DNA from: an uncultured Alphaproteobacteria bacterium
Lineage (GTDB): Bacteria; Pseudomonadota; Alphaproteobacteria; Sphingomonadales; Sphingomonadaceae
Direction: 5' to 3'
DNA length: 23,604 nt
NCBI GenBank assembly: GCA_903939555.1
Contig: CAJAHV010000131.1
Location: 1 to 23,604 of the forward strand
Shown: piece after piece, positions 21,840 through 23,604 of the stretch
How the letters are laid out: every line of letters begins with the position of its first letter
Numbering within the stretch: the first letter of the stretch is position 1
The notes under the pieces: generated by a model
What the model was told of the DNA's origin: nothing
The model's input: only the letters and a program-made list of their open reading frames with translations
The model's database searches: none
Position numbers and translations under genes: made by a program

Positions 21840-23024
21840 TCAGCCCTGCCGGGCCGCGCGGCTGGCGAGCAGCGCGGCGATATCGGCCGCATCGAACCCG
21901 GCTTCGGCCAATATCTGCGCGCTGTGTTCGCCCAGATGCGGCGGCGCCGAAACCGGCGGGCGCTGGCCGTCGAACAGTACCGGCACGCCGGGGTAGCGCA
22001 GCGGCCCGGCCGGGGTGTCGATGCGGGTGAAGAAACCGGTTGCCACCAGATGTGGGTCGTTTTCCAGCGCGGCGAGCGGCATGACCCGGGCGCAGGGGAT
22101 TTGCGCGCCTTCGAGCAGGGTGATCCATTCGGCGGTCGGCCTGGCGCGGACGAGTTCGCCGGCGATGCCGTAGATGGCGTCGATATGCGTCGTGCGCGTC
22201 GCGATGCTGGCAAAGCGCGGGTCGGCAAGATGGTCGGCGGCGCCGGCGACGGTGAAGAAACCGTGCCAATGCGCATCGGTATAAGCCATCATGCAGACAT
22301 GGCCATCGGCAGTGGCGAGCGGCCGCCGCCACGGCGCCATGACGCGCGGATAACCCAGCGGCCCGAGCGGCGGATCGAAATGATGGCCGTAGAAATGTTC
22401 GACGAAATTGAAGGCCACCATGGTTTCGAACATCGGGATTTCGACAAAGCCGCCCTTGCCGGTCGTCTGCCGCCGGATGATCGCGGCGAGGATGGCAAGG
22501 CCGGCGGTCAGTCCCGATACCTTGTCGGCGATGATCGTCGGCATGTAGCGCGGGGCGCCCGTGGATTGCGCCATCAGGTCGGCAATCCCCGACATGCCCT
22601 GGATGACATCGTCATAGGCTGGCAGCCCGCCATAGGGGCCAGCCTCGCCAAAGCCGTGCAGGCCGGCAAAGACCAGATGCGGGTGGCGGGCGAGCAGCGC
22701 CTCGGGTTCCAGCCCCAGCTGGCCAAGTTTCTGCGGCCGGATCGAATGCAGCAGCACATCGGCGGTGGCGAGCAGCCGGTCGAGCGCCGTCTGGCCTGCG
22801 GCGGTTTTCAGATCGAGCACCAGCCCGCGCTTGCTGCGGTTGCTGCCAAGGAACAGCGCCGCCATGCCAGGCTCGAGGCCCGGGCCGGTCTGGCGGGTGG
22901 AATCGCCCTCGGGGGCTTCGAGCTTGATGACATCGGCACCAAGATCGGCGAGCCATTGCGCGCAATAGGGCCCGAAGATGACTGAACTTAGGTCGATGAC
23001 CTTGAGACCGTGGAGCGGGAGCAT
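21840..23024 (-). CDS. CaiB/BaiF family (class III) CoA-transferase
   Basis: A 394-residue class III CoA-transferase, which moves CoA between carboxylic acids through an aspartyl-CoA thioester; some relatives are alpha-methylacyl-CoA racemases. The start MLPLHGLKVIDLSSVIFGPYCAQ has the family's typical opening (GPYC / WLADLGADVIKLE). Later motifs are NRSKRGLVLDLKT, FGEAGPYGGLPAYDDVIQGMSG and IIADKVSGLTAGLAIL, in which D167 is at the position of the catalytic Asp169 of formyl-CoA transferase. The ATG at 23024 has no clear SD, but longer starts (to 23180) would run through the following gene. It may activate or recycle a catabolic acid; the partner acid is unknown. It lies 76 bases from the S-formylglutathione hydrolase stop. 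Confidence 0.9.
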   Translation of the reverse strand: MLPLHGLKVIDLSSVIFGPYCAQWLADLGADVIKLEAPEGDSTRQTGPGLEPGMAALFLGSNRSKRGLVLDLKTAAGQTALDRLLATADVLLHSIRPQKLGQLGLEPEALLARHPHLVFAGLHGFGEAGPYGGLPAYDDVIQGMSGIADLMAQSTGAPRYMPTIIADKVSGLTAGLAILAAIIRRQTTGKGGFVEIPMFETMVAFNFVEHFYGHHFDPPLGPLGYPRVMAPWRRPLATADGHVCMMAYTDAHWHGFFTVAGAADHLADPRFASIATRTTHIDAIYGIAGELVRARPTAEWITLLEGAQIPCARVMPLAALENDPHLVATGFFTRIDTPAGPLRYPGVPVLFDGQRPPVSAPPHLGEHSAQILAEAGFDAADIAALLASRAARQG

Positions 23025-23100
23025 GGCGAACGGGTAGCCGGTTGGCGGGGAGGGTGCAACGCAGTCGGCGGCGACAATCCCTACCCGCTCCTGCCGGGCT

Positions 23101-23604
23101 TCAGATACGTGCCGCGTGCCAGCGCAGATGGTCCGCGACAAAGCTCTGGATGAACCAATAGCCATGGTCATAGCCGGCATGGCGGCGCAGCGTCAGCGGG
23201 ATGCTGGCGGCGGTGCAGGCGGCCTCCAGCCGTTCGGGCTGGAGCTGTTCGGCCAGGAAATTGTCGGCAAGGCCCTGATCGACGAGGAGTTCGGCGACCC
23301 GCGCGCCGACAGCGATCAGCGCGCAGGCGTCGTGCCGGGCCCAGGCGGCGGGATTGTCACCGAGATAGAGCGGCAGTGCCTTTTGCCCCCAGGGCACCTG
23401 CGTCGGCGCGACGATCGGCGCGAAGGCCGAAACGCTTTTGAACCGGTCCGGGTGGCGCAGCGCGAGGGTGAGCGCGCCATGGCCACCCATCGAATGGCCG
23501 GTGATCGACTGGCGCGCCAGGTCGGCGGGAAAATGCGCCGCGATGATGCCGGGCAGCTCGCCGATCAGCCAGCTTTCCATGCGGAAATGTGGTGCCCAAG
23601 GGCC
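23101..23604 (-). CDS. fghA: S-formylglutathione hydrolase (esterase D family), C-terminal part only
   Basis: The frame is open through the right edge of the window, so this is the last 167 residues of a protein normally about 280 long. Family segments are GPWAPHFRMESWL at the edge, ITGHSMGGHGALTLALRHP (nucleophile serine in GHSMGG), SAFAPIVAPTQVPWGQKAL, LVDQGLADNFL (catalytic aspartate) and HAGYDHGYWF (catalytic histidine). The enzyme hydrolyses S-formylglutathione to formate and glutathione in formaldehyde detoxification, usually beside S-(hydroxymethyl)glutathione dehydrogenase, which would lie outside the window. The visible part is intact. An internal ATG at 23580 is not the true start. 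Confidence 0.95.
   Translation of the reverse strand, partial: GPWAPHFRMESWLIGELPGIIAAHFPADLARQSITGHSMGGHGALTLALRHPDRFKSVSAFAPIVAPTQVPWGQKALPLYLGDNPAAWARHDACALIAVGARVAELLVDQGLADNFLAEQLQPERLEAACTAASIPLTLRRHAGYDHGYWFIQSFVADHLRWHAARI

Noticed and set aside
21826..21852. CCGGC-rich dyad over the CoA-transferase stop as a terminator
   Set aside because: On the transcribed strand it has an A-C mismatch and no U-run; it overlaps the stop codon. Not strong enough to call.
1..23604. CRISPR arrays, tRNA, rRNA, transposases, phage genes, toxin-antitoxin or restriction systems
   Set aside because: None was seen on either strand by reading the sequence and frames; no evenly spaced repeats or terminal inverted repeats with target duplications were noticed.

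Overview
The window is about 23.6 kb of GC-rich, tightly packed alphaproteobacterial DNA. It most resembles a member of the Sphingomonadales. The reasons are the high third-position GC, the frequent GTG and TTG starts, 4-base stop/start overlaps, a TorF-type outer-membrane protein, spinster-type MFS and CaiB genes typical of sphingomonads, and an N-terminally signalled M16 protease. No rRNA, tRNA, CRISPR, insertion sequence or phage gene was seen. There is no gene-free stretch longer than 300 bases.

Layout. (1) 1-5290, all plus strand: the end of an M24 peptidase, a spinster-type MFS transporter, a DhlA-like haloalkane dehalogenase, a DUF1330-like protein, a DsbA-fold 2-hydroxychromene-2-carboxylate isomerase-like protein and a membrane fatty-acid hydroxylase/sterol desaturase. 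The last four are almost certainly one operon (4-base gap, then two GTGA overlaps). (2) 5277-11094, minus strand: reading from 11094 downwards, a membrane-anchored metallo-beta-lactamase-fold hydrolase, a long glutathione S-transferase, an arylsulfatase, a beta-propeller-like protein and a DUF1275 membrane protein, with coupled junctions. (3) 11250-13919, plus strand, divergent from (2): a DUF4345-like membrane protein, a second sulfatase and a TetR-type regulator. (4) 14169-15011: TorF-like porin, closed by a strong hairpin terminator. (5) 15072-15817, minus: an antibiotic-biosynthesis-monooxygenase-fold protein and a SnoaL-like protein. (6) 15948-17514, plus: purE and purK. (7) A TetA-like MFS exporter facing an M16 metallopeptidase. 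(8) 21840-23604, minus: a CaiB/BaiF CoA-transferase and the C-terminal part of S-formylglutathione hydrolase.

How it may work together. Regions 1-3 look like an accessory catabolic block. Two exported or anchored sulfatases would release sulfate from organic sulfate esters. The MBL hydrolase, GST, DsbA-fold isomerase, dehalogenase and hydroxylase could act on the released skeleton. The spinster-type MFS protein could carry substrate, and the TetR protein could respond to it. The substrate cannot be read from the sequence. The best regulatory evidence is in the 155-base divergent region (11095-11249). On the minus strand a sigma70-like promoter (TTGCCA, 16 bases, TATGCT) carries the dyad GCCACATCCGTGGC entirely inside its spacer. 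Other non-coding structures of note are a hairpin abutting the porin start codon, a paired GGTTAAGG/CCTTAACC dyad in front of purE, and a perfect 14-base palindrome inside the GST operon.

Regions 4-8 are mostly housekeeping or general cell-envelope genes. All family names come from recognising motifs by eye, with no database search.
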